Part shown: positions 22,868 through 32,758 of the stretch, in pieces
Layout of the letters: each line of letters opens with the position of its first letter
How positions within the stretch are numbered: position 1 is the first letter of the stretch
Assembly: GCA_017622925.1 (NCBI GenBank)
Contig: JAGAQC010000031.1
Location: 1 to 47,168 of the forward strand
From: Ruminococcus sp.
Lineage (GTDB): Bacteria; Bacillota; Clostridia; Oscillospirales; Ruminococcaceae
Length of the DNA: 47,168 bases
Direction of reading: 5' to 3'
Program-made: the position numbers and the translations under genes
Notes under the pieces: model-generated
Told to the model about the DNA's origin: nothing
The model's input: the letters and a program-made list of their open reading frames with translations, nothing else
The model's database searches: none

Positions 22868-24829
22868 ATGGATCATTTCAGATTGCATTCTCAGTATGCT
22901 CCCGCAGGCGATCAGCCCGAGGCTATAGAGGCTCTTGTAAACGGGATAAACAGCGGAAAAAAAGAGCAGATATTGCTGGGCGTAACAGGCTCGGGAAAAA
23001 CGTTTACAATGGCTAACGTTATAGCTAAGGTAAATAAGCCGACGCTTGTTCTTGCGCATAATAAAATACTTGCGGCGCAGCTATGTTCGGAGTTTAAGGA
23101 GTTTTTTCCCGAAAATGCAGTGGAATATTTTGTTTCCTATTACGATTATTACCAGCCCGAGGCGTATGTGGCAAGTACCGACAGCTATATTGAAAAGGTC
23201 TCCTCTGTCAATGACGAGATAGATAAGCTCCGTCATTCAGCCACGACGGCTCTTGCTGAACGGCGGGACGTTATAATCGTATCGAGCGTGTCATGTATTT
23301 ACTCCTTGGGAAGTCCAGATGAATACCGTTCAATGGTGGTGTCGATACGTCAGGGAGCTGAAAAGCCACGTGAACAGCTTATTGCCGAGCTTATAAAAAT
23401 ACGGTACGAGCGAAACGATATTGCCTTTGAACGTAACCGTTTTCGGGTTCGTGGCGATGTTGTGGAGATTTTTCCTGCAATGTCGAGCGATACGGCGGTT
23501 CGTGTTGAATATTTCGGAGATGAGATCGAACGTATTTCCGAAATAAACGTGGTTACGGGCGAAGTCAAGGCGGTGTTGTCTCATGCGGCTATCTTCCCTG
23601 CGTCGCATTATATTGTAGGAGATGAAAAGCTTGAATCCGCTTTGGAAGAGCTTGACAGGGAGCTTGCTGAACGTATAGAATACTTCACTCAGAACAATAA
23701 GCTTGTGGAGGCTCAGCGTATCGAACAGCGTACGCACTACGATATGGAAATGCTCCGTGAAGTCGGATATTGCAGCGGCGTTGAGAATTATTCAAGGGTA
23801 TTGTCGGGCAGAGCGCCGGGAAGTACTCCGCAGACGCTTCTCGATCATTTTCCGGAGGATTTTCTGCTCATTGTTGACGAAAGCCATGTCACTCTGCCGC
23901 AGGTTCGTGGAATGTATGCCGGCGACAGAGCGAGAAAAACTACGCTGATAGACTACGGTTTTCGTCTGCCGAGCGCATTTGACAATCGTCCGCTGAATTT
24001 TGACGAATTCAACGCACATATTTCTCAGGCGATATACGTGAGCGCAACTCCGGGACAAATAGAACGTGAAAAAACAGATATAATAGTTGAACAGCTTATC
24101 CGTCCGACAGGACTTGTCGATCCTGAAATAATCGTTAAGCCGACACAGGGGCAGATAGAAGATCTTTACTCCGAAATAAATCTGCGTATCGAGCGAAAGG
24201 AAAGAGTCCTCGTAACGACTCTCACAAAGAAAATGGCTGAGGATCTTACGGCTTATTATGAAAATTTAGGCGTTAAGATACGTTATCTGCACCACGACAT
24301 CGACACTATTGAGCGAATGGAAATAATCAAAGACCTCCGCAGCGGAGTTTTTGATGTGCTTGTGGGTATAAATCTTCTGCGCGAGGGTCTTGACATACCC
24401 GAGGTAAGCCTTATAGCTATACTTGACGCCGATAAAGAGGGATTCCTCAGAAGCGAAACGTCGCTGATACAGACAATAGGACGAGCCGCGCGAAATGCAA
24501 ACGGTCAGGTAATAATGTACGCCGATGAAGTCACAGGTTCAATGGAACGCGCGATAACCGAGACCGAACGCCGCCGCAGTTTGCAGATAGCGTTCAACAA
24601 GGAACACGGTATAGTTCCTAAAACGGTAATAAAGGACATTCGTGACGTACTTGAAATAACCTCAAAGAGCAAGGTCGATGCAAAGACCAAAAAGAAGAAA
24701 ATGTCGGCGGCAGAACGACAGCAGCTTATCGACAGACTTACTGTCGAGATGAAAAATGCCGCTAAAATGCTTGAATTTGAACATGCGGCATATCTGAGAG
24801 ATAAAATTTCCGAACTTAGGGAACAGTAA
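22868..24829 (+). CDS. uvrB: Excinuclease ABC subunit B
   Basis: UvrB is the DNA-opening, damage-verifying helicase-like subunit of nucleotide excision repair, loaded by UvrA and then recruiting UvrC. The 653 residues show the Walker [11 protein letters not shown] near 40, the beta-hairpin region [11 protein letters not shown] that clamps [14 protein letters not shown], Walker [14 protein letters not shown], helicase motifs V/VI ([24 protein letters not shown]) and the C-terminal UVR domain ([27 protein letters not shown]) that contacts UvrC. The ATG at 22868 fits homologues ([20 protein letters not shown]) and has AAAGGG upstream. It is followed by uvrA. Confidence 0.98.
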   Translation: MDHFRLHSQYAPAGDQPEAIEALVNGINSGKKEQILLGVTGSGKTFTMANVIAKVNKPTLVLAHNKILAAQLCSEFKEFFPENAVEYFVSYYDYYQPEAYVASTDSYIEKVSSVNDEIDKLRHSATTALAERRDVIIVSSVSCIYSLGSPDEYRSMVVSIRQGAEKPREQLIAELIKIRYERNDIAFERNRFRVRGDVVEIFPAMSSDTAVRVEYFGDEIERISEINVVTGEVKAVLSHAAIFPASHYIVGDEKLESALEELDRELAERIEYFTQNNKLVEAQRIEQRTHYDMEMLREVGYCSGVENYSRVLSGRAPGSTPQTLLDHFPEDFLLIVDESHVTLPQVRGMYAGDRARKTTLIDYGFRLPSAFDNRPLNFDEFNAHISQAIYVSATPGQIEREKTDIIVEQLIRPTGLVDPEIIVKPTQGQIEDLYSEINLRIERKERVLVTTLTKKMAEDLTAYYENLGVKIRYLHHDIDTIERMEIIKDLRSGVFDVLVGINLLREGLDIPEVSLIAILDADKEGFLRSETSLIQTIGRAARNANGQVIMYADEVTGSMERAITETERRRSLQIAFNKEHGIVPKTVIKDIRDVLEITSKSKVDAKTKKKKMSAAERQQLIDRLTVEMKNAAKMLEFEHAAYLRDKISELREQ

Positions 24830-24857
24830 TGCAAGTGCAATATTAAGGTGAATGAAT

Positions 24858-27677
24858 ATGATAAAAAAAATAGTAATTAAGGGTGCAAGAGCAAACAACC
24901 TGAAAAACATAGACGTTGAGCTGCCGAGGGATAAGCTCATCGTCATGACGGGACTTTCGGGGTCGGGAAAATCATCGCTTGCCTTTGATACGATATATGC
25001 GGACGGTCAGCGCCGTTATGTCGAGAGCCTTTCTTCATATGCAAGAATGTTTCTTGGACAAATGGATAAACCTGATGTGGACAGTATCGAGGGTCTGTCG
25101 CCCGCTATTTCAATAGATCAGAAAACTACCTCGAAAAATCCTCGTTCCACGGTAGGAACGGTAACTGAGATATACGATTACCTCCGTCTGCTTTATGCAA
25201 GGATAGGAGTTCCCCATTGTCCTATATGCGGACGTGAGATCGCCCAGCAGACTATAGATCAGATGGTGGACAAGATAATGGAGCTTCCTCATGGAACAAA
25301 AGTGCAGCTTCTTGCGCCTATCGCACGAAACCGCAAGGGACAGTACGCAAAGGAGCTTGAATCCGCAAGAAAGTCGGGTTTTGTCCGTGTACGTATAGAC
25401 GGTATAATGTATGAACTGTCAGAGGAGATAAAGCTTGAAAAAAACAAAAAGCACAATATTGAAATAGTTGTTGACAGAATAATTATCAAAGAGGGGATAG
25501 AGTCACGAATTACCGACAGCCTTGAAACTATCTTCAAGCTTACCGACGGACTTGCTCTTATTGATGTCATTGACGGCGATGAAATGCTGTTTTCACGGAA
25601 TTTTGCCTGTCCCGAGCATAACATCAGTATCGGTGAGCTTGAACCTGTTATGTTCTCTTTCAATAATCCTGTGGGAGCGTGTCCGAAATGCACGGGACTG
25701 GGTATGCTTCGTCAGATAGACCCGAAAGCCATTGTTCCCGATAAAAGGCTCAGCATATTGGGCGGAGCTATAAATGCCAGCGGCTGGAACAGTCTTGACG
25801 AAACTTCAATTGCCGTAATGTACTATAAGGCGATCTCCAAGAAATACGGGATACCACTTGACGTTCCCGTGAGCGAGCTTACAAAGGAACAGCTTAATAT
25901 TTTCCTGTACGGCACAGGAACGACAGAGCTTGAACTGCGGCGTCCCGAATCCTTGGGCGGCGGAAAGTATAAAAGTCCCTTTGAGGGTATCATTCCCAAT
26001 CTTGAGCGGAGATACCGTGAAACCAACAGCGATTACAGCAAGGCTGTTATCGAGGAGACTATGGTGGAATGCAGCTGCCCCGAGTGTAAAGGAAAAAGGC
26101 TTCGTCCCGAATATCTGGCGGTAACGGTCGGCGGCAAAAATATCAGCGACCTGACGGACCTGTCTGTAAAAAATGCTATCGAATTTTTCGGAGAGCTGAA
26201 GCTTACCAAACAAGAAGGCTTGATAGGCGAACGCATAATCAAGGAGGTAAAAGATCGTTTATCGTTCCTCAGCAGCGTAGGACTGGAATATCTCACACTT
26301 TCACGAGCTTCGGGGACATTATCGGGCGGCGAATCGCAGCGTATACGTCTTGCAACTCAGATAGGCTCATCGCTTGTGGGAGTGCTGTATATTCTTGACG
26401 AGCCGAGTATCGGTCTGCACCAGCGTGATAACGATAAGCTGATAGCAACTCTGAAACGTCTGCGTGATATTGGAAACACGCTTATAGTCGTAGAGCATGA
26501 CGATGATACGATGCTTGCGGCTGACTATATCGTCGATATAGGTCCGGGAGCAGGCGTAAACGGCGGAAACGTTGTATTTGCGGGAACTGTCGATAAGCTC
26601 CTCAAATGCAGAAGTTCCATAACGGGACAGTATCTCAGCGGCAAAAAGAAAATACCCGTACCGCAGCAAAGGCGTAAGGGTAACGGAAAATTCCTTACAG
26701 TCAAAGGTGCGTCCGAGCATAATCTTAAAAATGTCAACGTCAAGATACCGCTGGGCGAGTTTATATGCGTAACGGGAGTTTCGGGAAGCGGCAAGTCGTC
26801 GCTTGTCAACGAAATAATTTATAAGCACCTTGCAAACAGGCTTAACCGAGCAAAAACCATTCCCGGTAGCTTCAAGGAGATCGAGGGACTTGAAAATCTC
26901 GATAAGGTAATATGTATAGATCAGTCGCCTATAGGACGTACTCCTCGTTCAAATCCTGCAACCTATACAGGCGTATTCGACGACATACGAGAGCTTTTTA
27001 CCTTGACGCCTGACGCAAAGGCGAGAGGATATAAAAACAGCCGTTTCAGCTTCAATGTAAAGGGCGGACGTTGTGAAGCCTGTTCGGGAGACGGAATTAT
27101 CAAGATAGAGATGCACTTTCTGCCTGACGTGTACGTACCATGCGAGGTCTGCAAGGGTAAACGCTATAATCGTGAGACCCTCGAAGTCCATTATAAGGGC
27201 AAGTCGATTTACGATGTGCTTGAAATGACCGTAGACGAGGGCGTGGAATTTTTCGAGCATATTCCAAAAATATTCAGGAAGCTGAAAACCTTGCAGGAGG
27301 TAGGCTTGGGTTATATAAAGATAGGTCAGCCTGCTACCACTTTATCGGGCGGAGAAGCTCAGCGAGTGAAGCTTTCCACGGAGCTTTCCAGAAAGGCGAC
27401 AGGGCAGACTATATACATTCTCGACGAGCCTACTACGGGACTTCATACAGCGGACGTTCATAAGCTCATAGACGTGCTTCACAAGCTTACAGATCAGGGC
27501 AATACGGTGCTTGTTATCGAGCATAACCTGAATGTAATAAAGTCAGCCGACCATATAATCGACCTCGGACCTGAGGGAGGAGATAACGGCGGTTCTTTGG
27601 TCGTGACGGGAACTCCCGAGGAAGTTGCCGCTTGCGAATCGTCTTATACAGGACAGTATCTGAAATCATATTTGTAA
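24858..27677 (+). CDS. uvrA: Excinuclease ABC subunit A
   Basis: UvrA is the damage-recognition ATPase of nucleotide excision repair. The 939-residue protein has two ABC modules, each with Walker A ([10 protein letters not shown] near 33; [12 protein letters not shown] near 645), signature ([26 protein letters not shown]) and Walker B ([27 protein letters not shown]). Three zinc-binding Cys patterns are visible. The one before [13 protein letters not shown] starts CPEH instead of CP-x-C; the others (CPICG..., [19 protein letters not shown]...CEVCKGKRY) look normal. AAGGTG lies nine bases before the ATG at 24858; the ATG six bases earlier is too close. Co-transcription with uvrB is likely. Confidence 0.98.
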   Translation: MIKKIVIKGARANNLKNIDVELPRDKLIVMTGLSGSGKSSLAFDTIYADGQRRYVESLSSYARMFLGQMDKPDVDSIEGLSPAISIDQKTTSKNPRSTVGTVTEIYDYLRLLYARIGVPHCPICGREIAQQTIDQMVDKIMELPHGTKVQLLAPIARNRKGQYAKELESARKSGFVRVRIDGIMYELSEEIKLEKNKKHNIEIVVDRIIIKEGIESRITDSLETIFKLTDGLALIDVIDGDEMLFSRNFACPEHNISIGELEPVMFSFNNPVGACPKCTGLGMLRQIDPKAIVPDKRLSILGGAINASGWNSLDETSIAVMYYKAISKKYGIPLDVPVSELTKEQLNIFLYGTGTTELELRRPESLGGGKYKSPFEGIIPNLERRYRETNSDYSKAVIEETMVECSCPECKGKRLRPEYLAVTVGGKNISDLTDLSVKNAIEFFGELKLTKQEGLIGERIIKEVKDRLSFLSSVGLEYLTLSRASGTLSGGESQRIRLATQIGSSLVGVLYILDEPSIGLHQRDNDKLIATLKRLRDIGNTLIVVEHDDDTMLAADYIVDIGPGAGVNGGNVVFAGTVDKLLKCRSSITGQYLSGKKKIPVPQQRRKGNGKFLTVKGASEHNLKNVNVKIPLGEFICVTGVSGSGKSSLVNEIIYKHLANRLNRAKTIPGSFKEIEGLENLDKVICIDQSPIGRTPRSNPATYTGVFDDIRELFTLTPDAKARGYKNSRFSFNVKGGRCEACSGDGIIKIEMHFLPDVYVPCEVCKGKRYNRETLEVHYKGKSIYDVLEMTVDEGVEFFEHIPKIFRKLKTLQEVGLGYIKIGQPATTLSGGEAQRVKLSTELSRKATGQTIYILDEPTTGLHTADVHKLIDVLHKLTDQGNTVLVIEHNLNVIKSADHIIDLGPEGGDNGGSLVVTGTPEEVAACESSYTGQYLKSYL

Positions 27678-27745
27678 TAAATGACAAAAGGCTGCTTGAT
27701 ATTTTGTTTATTATTCCGAACTTTTTGTAAAACGTGAGTAAATAT

Positions 27746-27774
27746 TTGTTATTTATTCGTCTTTATAGTATAAT
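27746..27774 (+). promoter_or_regulatory. Promoter of dockerin-radical SAM operon
   Basis: TTGTTA (27746-27751), 17-bp spacer, TATAAT (27769-27774), 69 bp before the dockerin start codon. This gives the pair a transcription unit of its own, separate from uvrA. Confidence 0.7.
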
Positions 27775-27843
27775 CAGTATAACAGTTTATTGAAATTAAC
27801 TCAAGCGATATGTGATAGGTTTTACAGAAAGGACGTGTTTTTT

Positions 27844-28365
27844 ATGAAGAAAACCAAAAAAACGGTCATGACAGCGGCTTTATTTGCTGCGGCGATGAAT
27901 CTTGTTCCCTCGGGAGCAGTAGAAGCCGTTGTATCCAATGACGATATGGGTACTGTCTTTGCAGCCGATGAACCCGACAGTGAAAGCGTTGTCGGGGAGG
28001 TTGAGAATGATTTTCAAGGAGTATACGGTCCTCCGTGGATGATGCTTCCGGAAAGTCAGTGGCGAGGCGACGTCTACGAGGACGGCGTTATAGACGCTTA
28101 TGACATGGTTGAATTAAGAAAAAAACTGCTGAACGGTACAGAATCGGATTGGGATGCAAAGAGAGCCGATGTAAACGGTGACGGAGAAGTCGGAATATCA
28201 GATATGGTAATGCTTCAAAAGTATCTTATGGGGCAGATAGACGGCTTTACCGAAAAAGCTGAAACGCAAACGACCGAATCCACGTCAGGAATTAAAACTG
28301 AAATAGTCACAACTACTAAAACTGTTCCTGTGCCTGTTTACGGTCCTCCGAGCATGTTTGACTGA
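27844..28365 (+). CDS. Secreted dockerin protein with two VYGPP motifs; likely radical SAM substrate
   Basis: A 173-residue exported protein. Residues 1-28 form a signal peptide (KKTKK, then a hydrophobic core, probable cleavage after VEA). Residues 75-130 are a type I dockerin: two Ca2+-binding loops (D76-VYE-D80-G...D87 and D109-VNG-D113-G...D120), each followed by a helix. Dockerins bind cohesins and dock proteins on cellulosome-like scaffolds. The module is flanked by two copies of an unusual motif, VYGPPWMM at 60-67 and VYGPPSMF at 165-172, the second ending one residue before the C-terminus, after a Thr-rich linker. No enzyme domain is present. AGAAAGGA ten bases upstream fixes the start at 27844. 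The radical SAM gene begins ten bases after the stop, so the VYGPP segments are inferred modification sites. Confidence 0.85.
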   Translation: MKKTKKTVMTAALFAAAMNLVPSGAVEAVVSNDDMGTVFAADEPDSESVVGEVENDFQGVYGPPWMMLPESQWRGDVYEDGVIDAYDMVELRKKLLNGTESDWDAKRADVNGDGEVGISDMVMLQKYLMGQIDGFTEKAETQTTESTSGIKTEIVTTTKTVPVPVYGPPSMFD

Positions 28366-28375
28366 GGAAAGTAAA

Positions 28376-29449
28376 ATGCTTGATGTAAATATAAAAAAAG
28401 AACATATGAAGACATTAGAGGCGTACCGTGCGGGTTTGATGATAAAGCCTCAGCTCCGTCACTTGTTTTTGGAGCTTACTTTGAGGTGCAACGAAAAATG
28501 CCTTCATTGCGGAAGTAGCTGCGGCGATGTTTCTTCCGAAGAACTCACCGCACAGCAGTACGCAAAATTCCTTGCCGAGGTCAAGGGCGACTTCGGAACT
28601 AAGGATAAAATGCTCTGTATCACGGGCGGAGAACCGCTTTTGAGAAAGGATTTTTTCGATATAATGGCGGCGGCTCACGAACTTGGTTTCCGTTGGGGAA
28701 TGACAAGCAACGCCACTCTTATAGACGACAGCACAGCGCGTGAGCTAAAGCGTGTCGGCATGGGGACTATTTCTGTGAGCATTGACGGACTTGAGGAAAC
28801 GCACGATGCTTTTCGCCGTACTCACGGAGGTTGGCAGCGTGCAATGAACGGCATTGAAAGTCTGCTGAGAGTTGGCGGATTTAAGCACGTTCAGGTAACT
28901 ACTGTCGTTACTCATCAGAATATAGGTCAGCTTGACGAACTTTATAAGATTTTTAACGAAATGGAGATAGACTCGTGGCGAATAATCAATATTGAGCCTA
29001 TCGGACGAGCAAAGCAGCATGCTGATCTGCTTCTTACTCCCGAGGACTACCGATATATGTTTGAATATATCAGAAATAAACGTATTGCAGGAGAGCCTGT
29101 GACCTATGGTTGCAGTCACTATCTCGGTATGGAGTATGAACGTGAGGTCAGAGACTGGTATTACCTGTGTACAGCCGGTACGTACATAGCGAGCATTATG
29201 GCAAACGGCGATATAACGGCTTGTCTTGACATTGAACGCCGACCCGAATTTATACAGGGAAATATACTTACCGATCGTTTTAAAGACGTTTGGGAGAACA
29301 AGTTTGAGATATTCCGAAAAAATCTCAGCGAGGAAAATGAAAAATGCCGAATCTGCGCAGAAAAATGCCGTTGCCATGGCGATTCCTACCATAGCTGGGA
29401 CTTTGATAATCATGAACCGCAGGTTTGTTTTAAGGACATTTTATTTTGA
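28376..29449 (+). CDS. Radical SAM/SPASM enzyme, putative peptide maturase
   Basis: A 357-residue protein with the radical SAM cluster CNEKCLHC at residues 38-45 (CxxxCxxC), the GGEPLLR S-adenosylmethionine-binding motif near 90, SVSIDGLEETHDAFRRT and a C-terminal SPASM-type domain rich in cysteine: YGCSHY, YLCTAG, DITACLDI, then CRICAEKCRC and a final QVCF. SPASM proteins bind extra [4Fe-4S] clusters and modify peptides (PqqE, AlbA, thioether and cyclophane maturases) or proteins. AGGAAAG precedes the ATG at 28376, ten bases after the dockerin gene, indicating a substrate-enzyme pair. I associate this with the radical SAM peptide maturases known from Ruminococcus and Fibrobacter (FibroRumin), but could not verify that. 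Chemistry unknown. Confidence 0.88.
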   Translation: MLDVNIKKEHMKTLEAYRAGLMIKPQLRHLFLELTLRCNEKCLHCGSSCGDVSSEELTAQQYAKFLAEVKGDFGTKDKMLCITGGEPLLRKDFFDIMAAAHELGFRWGMTSNATLIDDSTARELKRVGMGTISVSIDGLEETHDAFRRTHGGWQRAMNGIESLLRVGGFKHVQVTTVVTHQNIGQLDELYKIFNEMEIDSWRIINIEPIGRAKQHADLLLTPEDYRYMFEYIRNKRIAGEPVTYGCSHYLGMEYEREVRDWYYLCTAGTYIASIMANGDITACLDIERRPEFIQGNILTDRFKDVWENKFEIFRKNLSEENEKCRICAEKCRCHGDSYHSWDFDNHEPQVCFKDILF

Positions 29450-29463
29450 ACGCAGCACCAAAA

Positions 29464-29509
29464 ATACCGCTAAAGTTGAGTTAGATCGCACTTTAGCGGT
29501 ATATTTTTT
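29464..29509. terminator. Bidirectional terminator between radical SAM gene and SGNH gene
   Basis: ATACCGCTAAAGT (29464-29476) pairs perfectly with ACTTTAGCGGTAT (29490-29502), followed by ATTTTTT on the plus strand. The genes on either side converge. Confidence 0.9.
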
Positions 29510-30497
29510 ATTCTTCGTATTTCTTAAAAAGCTTTGGAATAATGATGATAACAACGAGCAGCATAGCGCATATTCCGCCCATAATTAGCAGTATGGAAGA
29601 TAACGTCAGGTGTGGTTCGCCATATTCCTGCTTCGTGTATGTAAAGCCTGTATTCGCAAAGGCTTCGTCTACAGCTTCCGCTATGACCTTATGACCCTTT
29701 TCGTTCGGATGAATGTCAAGGTCGGCGATTCGCGTCAGTTCGGCGCATTTGCCGTCAAAATCGGCTGCAACGTCAATGACTGTGTAGCTGTCGGCTGCAT
29801 TGGTTTTGATTATTTCATTGAACTTGCCGATCTTTTCTTCTGAAAACTCCGTAACCATAGGAAAATCGGTAAATGTTTCCAACGGATCGTAAAGCGTCTG
29901 AATATATATTACCCCGTTTGTCTTACTGTTTAAAACCGATGAAATTTCCTTTAAATTCGCTTCAAAACCTGTGAGAGCGTTATCAACGTCCTCCTCCATT
30001 GTGGAAAGTGCAGCGGCAGCCTTGAATATATCAACGTCGGAAAAATCTATCGTCTTGTTTTTAGCCGTAATGCCTAAAGCGTCTATTATTTCTAAAACAA
30101 TGCCGAGCAGGTCGTTTCCTCCGATAGATACAACGACAGCATCGGTCTCGCTAAGAGCCGAATCGAGCTTTCCGCTGTTGAGGAGCTTCAAAAGATCGGA
30201 GGACGTATCTCCCGAAACTGCGAAATTCTGCATTTCGTGGCCGCTTGTTTCCGCAAGCTCCGTTTCGTACTGCTTTTTCAAAATGTTTGCATAGGAATCG
30301 GGGCAGCTGTAATTATCATTAAGGGTGTAACCGTCAAGACCGTAGCCTGCTGCGATAGAGTCGCCTAAAAACATCATATGCGGCGGCGCGTCGAGGTCGT
30401 ATGATGTTTCTATAAGGTCGCGTTTCGTCATTGAACAGCCTGTAAATCCCAGAACAGACAAAAAGCATACGGCGGCGGCAAAAATTTTTTTGATCAT
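29508..30497 (-). CDS. SGNH/GDSL-family esterase-like lipoprotein
   Basis: The 329-residue protein has a lipoprotein signal with lipobox LGFTGC (Cys21), an SGNH hydrolase domain at about 40-285 and a single C-terminal membrane helix (LSSILLIMGGICAMLLVVIIII) with a short basic tail. SGNH blocks: FLGDSIAAG (nucleophile Ser47), an NFAVSGDTSSDLL block II region with Gly, SIGGNDLL (Asn of block III) and DLDIHPNEKGH (Asp-x-x-His dyad). Such enzymes hydrolyse ester bonds of lipids or of acetylated sugars; here it would act outside the cell, tethered at both ends. The stop of smpB lies eight bases upstream, so they may share a transcript. Confidence 0.9.
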   Translation of the reverse strand: MIKKIFAAAVCFLSVLGFTGCSMTKRDLIETSYDLDAPPHMMFLGDSIAAGYGLDGYTLNDNYSCPDSYANILKKQYETELAETSGHEMQNFAVSGDTSSDLLKLLNSGKLDSALSETDAVVVSIGGNDLLGIVLEIIDALGITAKNKTIDFSDVDIFKAAAALSTMEEDVDNALTGFEANLKEISSVLNSKTNGVIYIQTLYDPLETFTDFPMVTEFSEEKIGKFNEIIKTNAADSYTVIDVAADFDGKCAELTRIADLDIHPNEKGHKVIAEAVDEAFANTGFTYTKQEYGEPHLTLSSILLIMGGICAMLLVVIIIIPKLFKKYEE

Positions 30498-30504
30498 TTT
30501 GCAC

Positions 30505-30969
30505 CTACCTGTTTCGGGATTTTATGTTACGGTCTATTTCACGGTCAGCCGCTCGTTTGGCAGCGTCCGCGCGTTTATCATAAAGCTTTTTGCCTTTGCA
30601 GAGTCCAAGCTGCATTTTTACTCGGGAGTCCTTGAAATATATGCTCAGCGGAATAAGCGACAGACCGTCCTGCTTTACCGTGCCGTAGAGCTTGTTTATT
30701 TCCCTTTTGTGCATGAGAAGCTTTCTGACACGCATAGGGTCACGATTGAAAATATTGCCCTTTTCATAAGGAGAAATGTGCATTCCTTTAACATATATTT
30801 CGCCGTTATCTATGGAACACCATGCGTCCTTCAGATTTACAGCGCCTTGACGTATTGATTTAACTTCAGTACCCACAAGCTCCATGCCGGCTTCGTAGGT
30901 TTCAAGAACAAAGTATTCATGCCGTGCCTTGCGGTTTTCTGCAATGGTTTTAGTACCCTTTGATCGCAT
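30505..30969 (-). CDS. smpB: SsrA-binding protein SmpB
   Basis: SmpB binds tmRNA and places it on stalled ribosomes for trans-translation. The 154 residues include the beta-barrel core [64 protein letters not shown] and [29 protein letters not shown], and a basic C-terminal tail (KSRNR) that enters the mRNA channel. A GGAG site precedes the ATG. No tmRNA gene was found in this window. Confidence 0.98.
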   Translation of the reverse strand: MRSKGTKTIAENRKARHEYFVLETYEAGMELVGTEVKSIRQGAVNLKDAWCSIDNGEIYVKGMHISPYEKGNIFNRDPMRVRKLLMHKREINKLYGTVKQDGLSLIPLSIYFKDSRVKMQLGLCKGKKLYDKRADAAKRAADREIDRNIKSRNR

Positions 30970-31133
30970 ATTTTTACTCCAATCAAAATAATTATACCAC
31001 AGCGATCCAAGAAAACTTACCTATTTATGAGCGTTTTTCTTGAACAGCTACAATAATTATATCCTATATCGGAAAAAATGTCAAGAAAATATCGTGTCTT
31101 AATTTGTTATAAAAATTATTTTTTTAAAAACAC

Positions 31134-31162
31134 TTGATTTTTATTTGGAAATATGTTATAAT
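31134..31162 (+). promoter_or_regulatory. Promoter of tRNA-Ser gene
   Basis: TTGATT (31134-31139), 17-bp spacer, TATAAT (31157-31162), about 90 bp before the mature tRNA 5' end. Confidence 0.7.
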
Positions 31163-31251
31163 ATTAAAGGTTCAAACGGAGACAGTATTGTCAAATCTCT
31201 GTTATGAGCTGTTTCAGCATTGTCCGTGTGCGTTGATTTTAAATTTAATAT

Positions 31252-31340
31252 GCAGTGGTATCGAAGTGGTCATAACGGACATGACTCGAAATCATGATGC
31301 CCCTTGAGGGACGTGGGTTCGAATCCCACCCACTGCGCCA
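31252..31340 (+). tRNA. tRNA-Ser (anticodon CGA)
   Basis: Eighty-nine nucleotides including an encoded CCA. The 7-bp acceptor stem is GCAGTGG (31252-31258) with CCACTGC (31330-31336). The anticodon arm is CATGA-CTCGAAA-TCATG, giving CGA for UCG codons. A long variable arm (CCC...GGG) is typical of class II serine tRNAs, and the T arm is GTGGG-TTCGAAT-CCCAC. Confidence 0.95.
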
Positions 31341-31344
31341 TTTT

Positions 31345-31375
31345 CCCCATTGCTGTTCAGCATTGGGGATTTTTC
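31345..31375 (+). terminator. tRNA-Ser terminator
   Basis: CCCCATTGCTG (31345-31355) pairs with CAGCATTGGGG (31358-31368) with one mismatch and is followed by ATTTTT, immediately after the tRNA. Confidence 0.9.
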
Positions 31376-31390
31376 GTTTAGTTGAATAGT

Positions 31391-31432
31391 GAAAAAACAG
31401 AGACACCTATGATATAAATCATAAGTGTCTCT
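31391..31432 (-). terminator. gapA terminator
   Basis: AGAGACAC-c-TATGAT (31399-31413) pairs with ATCATA-a-GTGTCTCT (31418-31432). On the minus strand the stem is followed by GTTTTTTC. Confidence 0.88.
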
Positions 31433-31467
31433 TAAAATTTTTATAATCGCAAAAAGCTGTTTTTTAA

Positions 31468-32505
31468 TTAGCCGAGTTCTGCAAAGTACTTGATAGTTCT
31501 TACCATCTGTGATGTATAAGAATTCTCGTTATCGTACCATGAAACTACTTGAACCTCGTAGAGATCGTCAGCGATCTTGGATACCATTGTCTGTGTAGCA
31601 TCGAAGAGCGAGCCGTACTTCATGCCGATTACGTCAGAAGAAACGATCTGATCCTCGTTGTAGCCGAAGGACTCGGAAGCAGCAGCCTTCATAGCAGCGT
31701 TGATGCCTTCCTTAGTAACGTCAGCGCCCTTAACAACGGCTGTAAGGATAGTTGTAGAACCTGTAGGAACAGGAACTCTCTGAGCGGAACCGATGAGCTT
31801 GCCGTTAAGCTCGGGGATAACAAGACCGATAGCCTTAGCTGCGCCTGTTGAGTTAGGAACGATATTAGCAGCGCCTGCTCTTGCTCTTCTGAGGTCGCCC
31901 TTTCTGTGAGGACCGTCAAGAATCATCTGATCGCCTGTATAAGCGTGGATAGTGCTCATGATACCGCTCTGGATAGGAGCGTAGTCGTTAAGAGCCTTAG
32001 CCATAGGTGCGAGGCAGTTTGTTGTGCATGAAGCAGCAGAGATGATCTTATCATCAGCTGTAAGAGTACCCTCGTTTACGCTGTAAACGATAGTCTTAAG
32101 GTCGCTGCCTGCGGGAGCGGAGATTACAACCTTCTTAGCGCCTGCGTCGATATGAGCCTGTGACTTGTCCTTTGAGCAGTAGAAACCTGTACACTCGAGA
32201 ACTACGTCTACGCCGATCTCACCCCAAGGAAGCTCAGCAGCGTTAGCCTTAGCATAAATTGTGAGAGTCTTGCCGTCAACTGTGATAGTACCTGCTTCGT
32301 CGTTAGCTTCAACTGTATGAAGATTCTCGCCGATTCTGCCGCAGTAGCCGCCCTGTGCTGTATCATACTTGAGAAGCTGAGCGAGCATGGAAGGCTTTGT
32401 AAGATCGTTGATAGCAACAACCTCGTAACCCTCTGCACCAAACATCTGTCTGAATGCAAGACGACCGATACGACCGAAACCATTAATAGCAACTTTAACT
32501 GACAT
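31468..32505 (-). CDS. gapA: Glyceraldehyde-3-phosphate dehydrogenase (type I)
   Basis: Oxidises glyceraldehyde 3-phosphate with NAD+ and phosphate to 1,3-bisphosphoglycerate. The 345-residue protein opens with the Rossmann motif [13 protein letters not shown], has [18 protein letters not shown], the catalytic Cys within [15 protein letters not shown], the His-containing [36 protein letters not shown] and the closing [13 protein letters not shown]. Asp in AINDLT after the second strand favours NAD+. Base composition is less biased than in neighbours, with strong codon preference consistent with high expression. AGGAGGT is seven bases upstream. Its promoter and terminator make it a single-gene unit. 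Confidence 0.98.
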   Translation of the reverse strand: MSVKVAINGFGRIGRLAFRQMFGAEGYEVVAINDLTKPSMLAQLLKYDTAQGGYCGRIGENLHTVEANDEAGTITVDGKTLTIYAKANAAELPWGEIGVDVVLECTGFYCSKDKSQAHIDAGAKKVVISAPAGSDLKTIVYSVNEGTLTADDKIISAASCTTNCLAPMAKALNDYAPIQSGIMSTIHAYTGDQMILDGPHRKGDLRRARAGAANIVPNSTGAAKAIGLVIPELNGKLIGSAQRVPVPTGSTTILTAVVKGADVTKEGINAAMKAAASESFGYNEDQIVSSDVIGMKYGSLFDATQTMVSKIADDLYEVQVVSWYDNENSYTSQMVRTIKYFAELG

Positions 32506-32532
32506 TGGAAATTACCTCCTGATTTTTACATT

Positions 32533-32549
32533 GCAGTTTTTCAAACTGC
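32533..32549 (-). promoter_or_regulatory. Perfect palindrome in gapA leader
   Basis: GCAGTTT-TTC-AAACTGC lies between the gapA -10 box and its ribosome-binding site. It may be an operator or a 5' stabilising hairpin. Confidence 0.5.
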
Positions 32550-32558
32550 TATATTTAT

Positions 32559-32587
32559 ATTATACACTATACTGTTAAATTTTTCAA
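32559..32587 (-). promoter_or_regulatory. Sigma-A promoter of gapA
   Basis: Minus strand TTGAAA (32587-32582), 17-bp spacer, TATAAT (32564-32559). Confidence 0.85.
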
Positions 32588-32758
32588 GAGGTTAGATAAA
32601 AAATTAACAGATTTGTCATTAAAACGACATTTGACACAGCTTTCAACAAAAAATATTGTTGATTTTGACGGAAATTAACTTATAAAATACCATTCCATTT
32701 TTTTAAAAAATGTAGTATAATATTTATTGAGAGTTAGATACAAGAGGGGGATACTCTG

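Noticed and set aside
31252-31340. tRNA-Ser as an attachment site of an integrated element
   Set aside because: It is flanked by housekeeping genes, has its own promoter and terminator, and no partial tRNA copy was seen elsewhere in the window.
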